Shown: piece by piece, positions 51,049 to 61,660 of the stretch | How the letters are laid out: each line of letters opens with the position of its first letter | Position numbering within the stretch: the first letter of the stretch is position 1 | Assembly (NCBI GenBank): GCA_030267565.1 | Contig: BRXU01000012.1 | Location: 2,106,501-2,170,500, forward strand | Direction: 5' to 3' | DNA: 64,000 nucleotides | Source: Pleodorina starrii | Taxonomy: Eukaryota > Chlorophyta > Chlorophyceae > Chlamydomonadales > Volvocaceae | Program-made: the position numbers and the translations under genes | The notes under the pieces: generated by a model | What the model was told of the DNA's origin: nothing | The model's input: the letters and a program-made list of their open reading frames with translations, nothing else | Databases searched by the model: none

Positions 51049-53403
51049 ATGTCCTCGGCCTTGGCTTCGGCGGCTTCGGCGACCGCTGCCGCCGGGGACG
51101 TTTCCCAGCTGCCCTGGGGCGACTTGCCACCGCAGCTCTGGATCCACATCGCCAGCTTCCTGCCCCCAAACGAGGTCGCCTGCACTCTGCGACTGGTTCA
51201 CAAGGCCGCGGCGGAGCTGCTTCGCGACCGGACAGCGGTCCGCCTTTCGGACCATTCGCCACCTCACGCCTTCGTGTGGCGCTGGGGAAGCTCGCAGGCT
51301 TGGCATGACATGCCGTACAAGCAGCGACGGCGACTTCTGGAACTGACGGCGAGCAGCGGCAGCCTGGCCAACCTGAAAACCGCCCTGCCCGCTTCGGGCT
51401 GCTTCCTTGCCGCATGGCTCTTCGCCTCCGCAGCCGGCGGCGGCCACACGCACATGTGCCTGTGGCTGGAGGACCAGGGCTGTCCGTGCAACGAACTGGG
51501 GGCGGTGGTGGCTGCTGCCCGCGGCGGCCACCTCGCCGTGGTGCGGTGGCTACTGGCGCGGGTTCGTCAGCAGCAGCAGCAGGACGAGCAGCAGCAGCTG
51601 CAGCAGCAGCAGCAGGATCCCCACCGCCTCAGGGACGTTGGCTGCGCGGCCTTCACTGCCGCCGCCGGTGCGGGCCACCGCGCGCTGTGTGAGGCGCTCC
51701 TGGCCGATGATGACGTCACTTTTGACGAGCGGGCGCCCATCGCCGCCGCCCGGGGTGGTCACGTGGGCCTTACCGAGTGGCTGCTGCAGCTGCTGCTGCT
51801 GCCCCGGCTCCCCCCAAATGACGGAGGAGGGGCCTGGTGCCAGCGTGACAGATGGTGGCTGCTGTCGGCCGCGGTTCACGGCTTTGAGCTGCCGGCACTC
51901 CAGCGGCTGCACACCACCCTGCAGCAGCACTCGGGTCTCCTGCGGAGCAGCGACCTGGAGGACGACTCCCTCCTCCACACCCTCCTCGCGGCGCTCAACA
52001 GCTCCACCAGCGACTGGCGGGACAAGGTGCGCTGGCTGCACCAGGAGCAGGGGGTGCGGCTCCAGCGGCTCAATATGGACCGGGCCGACCTCCACCTCTG
52101 GGGGATCACCACCCTGTGTGGAGACGCTGTTGAGCGCGCGCAGGTGCTGCTGCAGCTGACGCACGGCGATGGCCAGGCCATGGTCGTGATGGCGGTTGGG
52201 GTCGCCATCCGTGCAGGCGACCTGCAGCTGCTGCAGTCACTGCGGCACAGGGTCCCGGGCTGGCTACGCGACTTCAAAGCCGCGGAGCTGGCAGCCGAGA
52301 TGGGCCAGTTGGAGCTGCTGCGACAAATGGCCGCCTGGGGGTGGCGCGTGGCGGGGCGTGAAGCGGTTCTCGCTGCTGTGAGGGCGGGCCACCTGGCCGT
52401 GCTGCAGTGGCTGGTGGGGCCCGAGGCTGGGGGGGGCGGGAGGGCGGCGCTCTCGTCGGGTGCTCATGACCTGATGGACGAGGCGGCAGCACGGGGCCGT
52501 GTGGAGGTGCTGGAGTGGATGCGGGCGCAGGGCTGCTCCTTCAACGGTGAGAGCATCTTTGCAGCGGCTGCGTCGTACGGCAACGTGGCGCTGCTGGAGC
52601 GGCTGGCGGGCTGGGGCTGCCTCTTGGAGGTGAGGGGGTGCACGAGCGTGTGTGTGGGGTGTGTGTGTGTATGTGTGGGGGGGTATCCACGTATAGGCCG
52701 GGGGGGGTTGGAGTTTGTGGTGGGTGTGGTGGGTTTGTGGGGGGGTGTATGGGGTGTGTGTGTGTATGGGGTGTGGGGGGAAGCGATGGTGGGTCCGAAT
52801 ACCTCTCACGCCCACATGCCCACACACTCGCGAGGGAGGGTGTGAGGGGGGGGGGCAGCTGGCTAGAGTACCGTATCAGATTGGCCGAAGGCGCAGAGGT
52901 CCCTTACCTGGCATCCACCCCCCCTTTCTTTTCCTCCACCCCTTTTTGATTACCGCCTTACACCTTCCTATTATTAGGATCGACCGGCGCTAGGTGCTCC
53001 CCGGGCAGCCACGGGTAAGACCTACGCCCGGGCCAGCCACAAGGGCGATCTGGCCACTCTGCGCTGCCGGCGGCGGCTGGGCTACCCCTGGGGTCCCACC
53101 CGCTTCGGCGCCTTCGCCCAAGCTGTGTGGTCAGATCCCGGGCCCACTTGGGACTTCAGCTCCCTGGCGGCCCTCCGCTGGCTGCTGGCGGAGGGATGTC
53201 CGGTGGACTGGAAGGAAGCCAGGAGGCGGGCTGCATGGCGACGACGGGACTTGGAGGGGCGACGGGACCCGGAGGCGGCCGCCGTCCTGGCCTGGATTGG
53301 CAGCCAGATGCGAAGTGGGGCTGGGGGTGGGGGTGGGGCGGCGGCTGGGGGTGGGGGTGGGGCGGCGGCTGGGGGTGGGGGTGGGGCGGCGGCTGGGCAG
53401 TGA
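51049..53403 (+). CDS. F-box/ankyrin-repeat-type protein, paralogue A
   Basis: Two exons, 51049-52629 and 52978-53403 (TGA), 668 residues. The start is the first ATG of the shared frame. Residues about 26-60 (DLPPQLWIHIASFLPPNEVACTLRLVHKAA) match an F-box, the Skp1-binding motif of SCF ubiquitin ligases. The rest is a series of degenerate ankyrin-type helices such as AAARGGHLAVVRWLLARV, AAARGGHVGLTEWLLQLL, AAVRAGHLAVLQWLVG and AAARGRVEVLEWMRAQGC. A polyQ stretch (51568-51615) interrupts the repeats. Exon 2 continues them (ASHKGDLATLRC, AALRWLLAEGCPVDW) and ends in three AGGGGGAA repeats. Target and location are unknown. Exon 2 and the intron are almost identical to gene C, whereas exon 1 is more diverged. 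Confidence 0.8.
51568..51615 (+). repeat. CAG/polyQ tract in gene A
   Basis: Encodes two Gln runs separated by a single Asp-Glu. Genes B (57198-57281) and C (62179-62274) have more Gln-run/Asp-Glu units at the same position. Confidence 0.9.
53316..53400 (+). repeat. 24-bp coding repeat (AGGGGGAA x3) at the end of gene A
   Basis: Unit GCTGGGGGTGGGGGTGGGGC plus GGCG, in frame. Gene B has only one equivalent; gene C begins the same array at the window end. Confidence 0.9.
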
Positions 53404-54300
53404 GTGGCCACGCGTGCGGCCGGGTGGGCGGTTTGTGTCGAGATACCGGTACGTGTGTGGGCGCGAGTGTGGTGCACGGAGGGAGGGAAACCGTGTGGCG
53501 GCGGTCACAGCGCTGCGACTTGCACTGGGCTTGCGTAAGTCGGTAGGTGGTGACTTTTGTGACTATAGTGCTGTGGTGACTACTTTTGTAGGTACGGTAA
53601 GCCCCGGCCCCTAAACAGTACCTGGAGAGGCCTCCACATCGCCATGCAGTACGGCAGTACGGCACGAGCGGTTGTCGCCACCGTGAGTTTCAGGCACTTC
53701 ACCGAGCTGGGCAGATTACCCCGATTGTACAGTATCGCACTTCGGACGTCGCTGGGCTGTGTTTGCTGCGGCTTTTGGGGGGCCATGGCACGGGGTAGAG
53801 GTGTGTTGGCGTTGGACAAGATGATAACAGAAGGGCTGAAGGGGACAGGTATTGAGGCACGCACACAGGGCGGAGAGGGGAGAGAGGCCCCTGCTCCCTC
53901 CGCCCCCCGGGGGTCCTGAATGGTGTTGTGGGGGGGAGGGACGGCATCACGGCAGTTGGGAGCTGTTGGGAGCCGCGGGCCGCAGCTTGCTGCCACCCCA
54001 CCCCACCCAGCCCCACCCCACCCCCCCGGGCTGAGAGCTCTATCTCAAACCCACAGCGCCACACACACACTCACAACGGATCGGATCGGGCCCCGGAATG
54101 GCGGATCGGATGTTTAATCAAATCAGAGGGTGAGGGGAGGCGCGGGGAGGGGAGGGTGGCGGGGCGGAACCCTGGGCAGCTGCCGTGTTCGAGTGGTACA
54201 GCAACATTGGGGGGGAGAGGGCGGGGTCGTGAGGTGGTGTGTGGTGGGCGCATGTGTGATGTATCAGTCACGACGTGCAAAAACTTGTTATTTGGGTTCT
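53404..54300 (+). repeat. duplicated 3' flank, copy A
   Basis: Matches 59020-59970 behind gene B block by block: GTGGTGCACGGAGGGAGGGA, CCATGCAGTACGGCAGTACG, CGTCGCTGGGCTGTGTTTGC, and the downstream CACA tract. Indels and substitutions are frequent, so this duplication is older than the A/C identity. Confidence 0.8.
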
Positions 54301-55925
54301 CCCTCCCCAAAATGCGTTTTGTGTCGCAAGGGAAGGCAACCCTAATTTCTGCGGTAGACCTTCGACGGGGAGTGGTTAGCTCTAGAGTCTAGCTGTACGG
54401 CAGTTGTGCGGTGTGTCCGCATAGCTCCGAGTTGTGTTTGTTTTAACTGTATTCGTTGGGGCCTTTCCTAACTAGCGGGCAGTCGACCTCGTTGTTGTTT
54501 CCTCGCACGAGTCCGCGGTTTCGTTGCCCCCCTTTGGTTCTCGTAGCGCTCGTGCCTGGGCCGCACGGTCGTGCGGGCGCTCGCGTGTCTGTGCCGTGTG
54601 TGTCTTTCCTTGGGTTCGTGCGCCTTAGGGTTTAGGCCGGTTCCACGGCGGGGGAGGTTTTGCCTTGACTCTGGTTCACTTTTGCCTCCCCCATCGCTAG
54701 CCAGGGCACCGTTTCTCTTCGCTTGAGGGAATCAGAGTGGCGCACGTGTCTTTTGTCGTTGTCTTGCCGTTCGGTTGCGTTGCGGACGGTCGTTGCTGTT
54801 GTGTTGGGGCCGTTTGTTGGCGGGCCGCGGTGCAGTGTGTTGTCCTCGTGCTTGGAGGGGGTGTGTGCTCTGCCGCAGGCTAGTCAGGGCAGTAGGCAGC
54901 TGGGCAGAGCGCTGGCGGCCGCTGGCCGGCACGGAGAGTAGCAAGCGGCGTCGCGGTTAGGCGCCCGTCGGCCGGCAGGAGTGTTTCAGCGGCGGTTTCC
55001 TTACCCCCTTTCTCTAGTTGCGCCTTCCCAAGCGGGGGGACGACTGTTGGTGGGGTGCGTGCCCCGGGTTTGTAAACGTGTGTATGTGCGTGGGACTTCG
55101 GGCCTTGCCGTACCGCAGCAGACTCAAAACGTTTAATTGCACCCCAACCCAATCATGGCGCCCTCTGCCCATCACTTCTGGGCATCAGCCACGCCGAACC
55201 CCAGGTAGGTTCTGAGCATTCATCAGTAGGGCTGCTGGTAAGGCCTAGCACACATGCCCTTGCACATGTATGTAGCAACACAGAGAAACGTAGCCCCGAA
55301 CCATGTGGTGGCTGGGAAAACTGTTTGCACCGCTTCTGACAAAAGAGTGAGGCAATGACCCCTTATTACACCGGCCGGTGGCACGCCTTAGTGGAAGCTC
55401 ATACCGCCATGTCACCCTGGCATAGTCATAACAGCTATGCGCCGGCTACGTAGCAGGGGCGTCGAGCCGTGAATCGACGTCTAGCATTATGGACCTGTCT
55501 GCACAAGCCTGGTCAATTGCTCTGCGCAAGCCGCCCTAATGGAAGCAGCGTGTGTGACAGGGCGGGCTCATCACGGTCAGAAAGGTGCGGTTTGGGGAAG
55601 CGGGCCCCTGCATCCCAACCGCGTCATAATACTCAACGTATGCCCAAGGATGTGGGCCGGGACCGTGCGGCTGGATTTATAGAATGATAAAGTTAACAGG
55701 TACCCATTGAAGCTCGCCCCTCAACCACGTGTAGCCATGTGGGACTCCGAGCTCACCTACCGGTAGTCCGCCGAATGTGCCAGAGCTGGAACCAAATCTG
55801 GTACTTCTACCGGTGTGTGTATGTACGACACGGATGGACATGTGCGCACCCACTCAAGTCCTCGGCGTGCACCCCCTTCCTCCCTCCCTCCCTCCCTCCG
55901 CACACTGACTGACACACAACCGAAT
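54301..55925. other. 1.6-kb segment present only between genes A and B
   Basis: The corresponding B-C spacer lacks it. It is T/G-rich on the + strand for its first half and contains no recognisable coding domain. It may be an inserted element, but I could not find terminal repeats or a target duplication. Confidence 0.4.
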
Positions 55926-55929
55926 CGCA

Positions 55930-56525
55930 TGGCGCATCGGCAGGCACTTCACCGGCAGGCTGTCCTGGATTGCTTGCTCACATGCCCAGGCCCGTTGCTA
56001 GCGCTGTATCATAGCAGGTTGTCGATTGGCGGGGAGGTTGGTTTTGGTTCCGGGTCGATTTGTGTCAAGTGGAATGCGGAGCGGGAGGCCACAGGCTAGA
56101 GCTCGGGCGGCAAGGCTGGTGGCTGACCCATGGGTCACTGCTACCTGGGTGTTGAGCCTTGGGGCTGACGTGTGAGCACGACCCGACTCTGTCGCAGCTG
56201 AACTGAATAAGCGGTCAGAAATTGCATTCATGGTGGATGGGTCGCTGTGGGAGTCGGTGCAGGGGCCTTGTTTGAGGGCACACATGTCGGGCTGGTGCAG
56301 GGGCTGGAGGCGCCCGCGCACATCACACCCTGCACACACGCCCTGCACACACCGGCACACGCACCACCAGTAGCAGTGGTAGACGAGCATGTAATATGAA
56401 ATGACATTTTTATCATAACCTGCCGCGGGCGGCTAGAGTACAACGCGAAATGAAGGGCGTCCCAAGTCGCTCCTGGGAATGTGATGGTGTCCAAGGAGGT
56501 GTCGAAGACCTTCCCGTCATCCTCG
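55930..56525 (+). repeat. duplicated upstream spacer, copy B
   Basis: Shared with 50070-50520 and 60850-61360; includes the palindrome at 56124-56137. Contains GCTAGCGCTGTATCATAGCA and CGGGCGGCTAGAGTACAACG-type landmarks found in the other copies. Confidence 0.8.
56124..56137. repeat. 14-bp palindrome TGACCCATGGGTCA, copy 3
   Basis: Identical to the two copies in the beta-propeller gene. The homologous site upstream of gene A (50157-50170) has one mismatch, and upstream of gene C the right half is missing. Confidence 0.9.
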
Positions 56526-56678
56526 CTCGTTCCTTGTCACGCCTAGTTCATTCTCAGCCACTCAAGGAGCGCTGCTGCAAAAAGTGCCAGTTCAAAAAGA
56601 CCAAAATCAAACTTGACAAAGATCTGATCCCGGACCCGGTTGTTCAGTAAGTCCACGGCTGGAAGCCCCAACCAGGAC

Positions 56679-59019
56679 ATGTCCTCGGCCTTGGCTTCGG
56701 CGGCTTCGGCGACCGCTGCCGCCGGAGAAGCTTCCCAGCGGCCCTGCAGCGACTTGCCACCGGAGCTCTGGATCCACATCGCCAGCTTCCTGCTACCAAA
56801 CGAGGTCGCCTGCACTCTGCGGCTGGTTCACAAGGCCGCGGCGGAGCAGCTTCGCGACAGGACATCGGTCCGCCTTTCGGGAGCCTCGCCACCCCACGCC
56901 TTCGTGTGGCGCTGGGGCAGCGTGCAGGCTTGCCATGACATGTCGTACAAGCAGCGGCGGCGACTCCTGGAACTGACGGCGAGCAGCGGCAGCCTGGCCA
57001 ACCTGAAAACCGCCCTGCCCGCTTCGGGCTGCTTCCTTGCCGCATGGCTCTTCACCTCCGCAGCCGGCGGCGGCCACATGCGCATGTGCCTGTGGCTGGA
57101 GGACCAGGGCTGTCCGTGCAACGAACTGGAGGCGGCGGAGGCAGCTGCCCGCGGCGGCCACCTCGCAGCGGTGCGGTGGCTGCTGGCGCGGGTTCGTCAG
57201 CAGCAGCAGGACGAGCAGCAGCAGCAGCAGCAGCAGGACGAGCAGCAACAGCAGCAGGACGAGCAGCAGCAGCAGCAGCCGGATCCCCACCGCCTCAGGA
57301 AGTTTGGCTGCGCGGCGTTCGCTGCCGCCGCCGGTGCGGGCCACCGCGCGCTGTGTGAGGCGCTCCTGGCCGATGATGACGTCACTTTTGACGAGCGGGC
57401 GCCCATCGCCGCCGCCCGGGGTGGTCACGTGGGCCTTACCGAGTGGCTGCTGCAGCTGCTGCTGCCCCGCCAGGCTGCCAGCAGGCAGCTGCTGACGGCC
57501 GCGGTTCACGGCTTTGAACTGCCGGCACTCCAGCGGCTGTACACCGCCCTGCAGCAGCACTCGGCGGCCAGAGGCGATCCCGACCCGGGTCACCTGTGGA
57601 GCAGGGACATGGACTACCACCTCCTCGCGGCGCTCAACAGCCCCACCCGCGACTGGCGGGACAAGGTGCGCTGGCTGCACCAGGAGCAGGGGCTGCGGCT
57701 CCAGCAGATCAATATGAGCCTGGCCGCCGCCGTCCTCCTCAGGGGGATCACCACCCGGTATGAAGACGCTGTGGAGCGCGCGCAGGTGCTGCTGCAGCTG
57801 ACGCACGGCGATGGCCAGGCCATGGTGATGGCGGTTGGGGCCGCCATCCGTGCAGGCGACCTGCAGCTGCTGCAGTCCCTGCGGCACCGGGTCCCGGGCG
57901 AGCTGCGCAACTTCAAAGCCGCGGCGCTGGCAGCGGAGGAGGGCAACCTCGAGCTGCTGCGACAAATGGCCGCCTGGAGGTGGCGCGTGGCGGGGCGTAA
58001 AGCAATGCTCGCTGCTGTGAGGGGGGGCCACCTGGCCGTGCTGCAGTGGCTGGTGGGGCCCGAGGCTGGGCGGGGCGGGAGGGCGGCGCTCTTGTCGGGC
58101 GCTCAGTCCCTGATGGTCGCGGCGGCAGAAGGGGGCCGTGTGGAGATGCTGGAGTGGATGCGGGCGCAGGGCTGCTCCTTCCGAGGCGGGAGCACCTTTG
58201 AGGCGGCTGCGTTGTACGGCAACGTGGCGCTGCTGGAGCGGCTGGCGGGCTGGGGCTGCCCCAGAGAGGTGAGGGGGTGCACGAACGCGGGTGTGTGTGG
58301 TGTGTGTGTGTGTGGGGGGGGTATCCACTTATAGGCCGGAGGTGGGGGGTTTGAAGAGTGATTTTGCAAGGAAGAAACAAGAAGCCCTGCGGGGGAGGTG
58401 GGGGAGGGTTGGAGTGTGTGGTGGGTGGGTGTGGTGCGTGTATGGCGTGTGTGTATATGGGGTGTGGGGGTGGGAGTGATAGTGGGTCCGAATGCCCACA
58501 TGCCCACACACTCGCGAGGGAGGGTGTGAGGGGGAGGGCAGCTGGCTAGGGTACCGTATCAGATTGGCCGAAGGCGGAAAGGTCCCTTACCTGGCATCCA
58601 CTCCCCCTTTCTTTTCCTCCGCCTCTTTTTGATTACCGCCTTACACCTTCCTATTATTAGAGTCGACCGGCGTTCGCTGCTCCCCCCAGGCAGCCACGGG
58701 CCGGACCTACGCCCAGGCCAGCTACAACGGCGATCTGGCCACTCTGCGCTGCCTGCGGCGGCTGGGCTGCCCCTGGGGCCCCACCAGCGGAGGCGCCTTC
58801 ACCCGAGCTGTGTGTTCAGCTTCCGATCCCTCTGGCCTGCGGGGCTGCACCCCCCTGGCGGCCCTCCGCTGGCTGCTGGAGGAGGGATGTCCGGTGGACT
58901 GGGAGGAAGCCAGGAGCCGGGCTGCACGGCGATGGGACCCGGAGGCGGCCGCCGTCCGGGCCTGGATCGACAGCCAGATGCAGCAAGGGGGTGGGGGCGG
59001 GGCGGCGGCTGGGCAGTGA
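56679..59019 (+). CDS. F-box/ankyrin-repeat-type protein, paralogue B
   Basis: Exons 56679-58268 and 58690-59019 (TGA), 639 residues. The architecture is as in A: F-box near residue 26 (DLPPELWIHIASFLLPNEVACTLRL), degenerate ankyrin helices, a longer polyQ with three Asp-Glu spacers (57198-57281), then a short second exon ending AAAGQ. The acceptor used by A and C (after TTATTAG at 58660) would be out of frame here because the following segment is two bases longer. An in-frame acceptor CCCCCCAG exists 29 bases downstream, giving exon 2 from 58690 (AATGRTYAQASYNGDLATLRC). The intron also contains the TATCCACTTATAGGCC motif and a stretch absent from A and C. Confidence 0.78.
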
Positions 59020-59970
59020 GTGGCCACACGTGCGGCCGGGTGGGCGGTTTGTGTTGAGATAGCGGTACGTGTGTGGGCGCCAGTGTGGTGCACGGAGGGA
59101 GGGAACCCGTATGGCGGCGGTCACAGCGCTGCGACACATGCACTGGGTTTGTGTGGAGCTTGCGGAGGTGGGTGGGTGGGTAGGTTGGATGTCTGAGAGT
59201 TCGTGAGTGTCGCGCTCTTATCCCTGCAGGGAAGGCTGTGCGCGACCTGCCACTCCTGGGTGCAAATACCGGTATTGGTGAATAATTTGCAGGTACGATA
59301 AGCCTCCTTCCCTAAACTGTACCTGGAGGGGTTGCAACGATTGTTGACGTGTGAAGAGGCCTCCACACCACCACCATGCAGTACGGCAGTACGGCACGAG
59401 CGGCTGTTTCCGCCATTACCTAGCGGGCCAGGTTACCGTTTGTACAGTATCGCACTCGCTCTCCGGACGTCGCTGGGCTGTGTTTGCTGCGGCTTTTGGG
59501 GGGCCATGGCACTGGGTAGAGGTGCGTTGGCGTTGGACAAGATGAACACAAGGGGACAGGCATTGAGGCACGCACACAGGGCGAAGAGGGTAGAGAGGCC
59601 CCTGCCCCCTCCGCCCCCCGGGGGTCCTGCATGGTGCTGTGGAGGGGAGGGACGGCATCACGGCAGTGGGGAGCTGTTGGGAGCCGCGGGCCGCAGCTTG
59701 CTGCCACCCCACCCACCCAGCCCCTCCCCCCGGGCTGAGAGTTTGAAGCCCGCAGCGCCACACACACACACGCACACACAACGGATCGGATCGCGTCCCG
59801 GAACGTCAGATCAATGTTCAATCAAAGGGAAGGGCGAGGGGAGGGGGGGAGGGCGGTGGGGCGGATCCCTGAGCAGCTACCGTGTTTTGTTAGGTACAGC
59901 AACATTGGAGGGGGGGAGAGGGTGGGGTCGTGAGGTGGTGCGTGGTGGCCGCATGTGTGGTGTAACAGTC
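59020..59970 (+). repeat. duplicated 3' flank, copy B
   Basis: Counterpart of 53404-54300. It has several insertions relative to copy A, the largest around 59150-59290. Confidence 0.8.
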
Positions 59971-60199
59971 CTGATGTGGTCCCTCAAGGCACCTCCCCAG
60001 GGCGAGCGGGCAGATGCGTCCATCTCACCTCACCTCACCTCACCCCACCTCATACAACGGATGTGATGTAAAGCACCGACGGTCCGCAAGGCGCAGTGGC
60101 GGGCCTCTGCCCGCCACCTCAAGACATCCCACCAACGAAGGAACGACTGCCCAGCTGCGGACCAACGTCAGCACCCCACCTCGCAGGAGCAGAACATCG

Positions 60200-60510
60200 T
60201 GAACGAACAGCTTTATGTGCCCCGTGATAATTGTGCTTCTGGTATTCATTTCATGCGAGGGTCACTTTCAGGTACCTGGAAGATGTGCGCCGGGGTGTGT
60301 GTGCGCGTGCGTGGAGAGGGGGGGGAAGGGGGCACCGAACACGTGCGGTGCGTGCGGTGCTTGGCTGGCGGCAATCTGCGCTGTATTCCTCCGGGCGGGC
60401 GGGCGAGTCATCTGGCAGCTCAGGTGCCAATCGCAGGTGCAGTGGGCGCTCGCTTGGTGCGGCAGTAATGCTCTGTCTGTTGCGCGTGGTGGGTGCCGTG
60501 GCCCATCATG
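60200..60510 (+). repeat. duplicated spacer block, copy 2 (with 49545-49860)
   Basis: Both copies contain GTATTCATTTCATGCGAGGG or a one-base variant, GTGCGGTGCGTGCGGTGCTT and CAGCTCAGGTGCCAATCGCA. The first copy lies upstream of gene A. Confidence 0.8.
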
Positions 60511-60683
60511 TCGAGTCGGCGAACATGCGACTTGAGGCTGTTGGCTGTCAGTGTTCCAGCGTGCAAGCACCGTTCGAGCCGTGTGTACGGCATAGGTCGA
60601 TAGGTGTGCCCCTGCGTCAGCAGCATTCCGGTCAAAGCGAAACGCAAAGAGCAAGGCAACATAAGAACACCGTCCAGGTTGCC

Positions 60684-60850
60684 CGCGGCACCTCGTGCTG
60701 CCTGCGGCGGCTGGGCTGCACCTGGGGGCCCACCCGCGGAGGCACCTTCGCCCAAGCTGTGTGTTCAGCTTACTATCCCGCTGGCCTGCTGGGCTGCAGC
60801 CCCCTCCGCTGGCTGCGGGCGAAGGGATGCCCAATCCAGCTGCAGAGCCG
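60684..60850 (+). pseudogene. relic of the last exon of an F-box/ankyrin paralogue
   Basis: Translates as CCLRRLGCTWGPTRGGTFAQ, then AVCSAYYPAGLLGCSPLRWL, then RAKGCP. It matches the second-exon segment LRCLRRLGCPWGPT...AFAQAV...AALRWLLAEGCPVDW of genes A-C. No first exon precedes it and the frame is lost after GCPIQL, so a fourth copy was reduced to this fragment between B and C. Confidence 0.75.
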
Positions 60851-61360
60851 TGAATCGCCTGGCGTGTCGGCAGGCACTGGCCGGCTGTCCCGGATTGCTT
60901 GCTCACTTGCTCAGGCCCGTTGCTAGCGCTGTATCATGGCAGGTTCTCGATTGGCGGAGAGGTGTTTTTTGCTTCCGGGTCGATCTGCGTCAAAAATAGA
61001 ATCCGGAGCGGGAGGCCACAGGATAGAGCTGGGGCGGCAAGGCTGGTGGCTGACCTGGTTCTGTCGCAGCGCGGAACTACCGGTCCCCTCATGGAACTGA
61101 ATAAAGGGTCCGAAATTGCATTCATGATGGACGGGTGGCACAGGCTGCGGGTGTCGGTGCGGGGGCCTTGTTTGCGGGCACACATGTGGGGCTGCACAAG
61201 CACACAGCAGCAGTGATGGAAATATGAAATAACATTTTTAACCTGCCGCGGGCGGCTAGAGCTAGAGTACAACGCGAAATGAAGGGCGTCTCGAGCCGCT
61301 CATTGGAATGTGATGGTGTCCAAGGAGAAGGTGCCGAAGACCTTCCCGTCATCCTCGTGC
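60850..61360 (+). repeat. duplicated upstream spacer, copy C
   Basis: Third copy of the block at 50070-50520 and 55930-56525. It shares GAACTGAATAAAGGGTC and the ATTGCATTCATGATGGACGG landmark with copy A. Confidence 0.8.
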
Positions 61361-61660
61361 GGCATGGCGCGTTTGCGTTTGTCCTTGCAGCGGCCGAGGG
61401 CGCCGTACGTATACGGCGAGTTTTTTTTGCAACGTTGCAGCTTGAAACTGTATTTTTCTTGTGGCTATGTCACTTCGTCACATAGTCCTGTATACTTGTC
61501 ACGCCTAGTTCATTCTTAGCCGCTCAAGGAGCGCTGCTGCAAATTGCAATTTCAAAAATACCAAAATCAAACTTGACAAAGATCTCATCCCGCTTGGCAG
61601 CAGAGATACAAAAGGACCCGGTTGTTCAGTAAGTCCACGTTTGGAAGCCCCAACCAGGAC

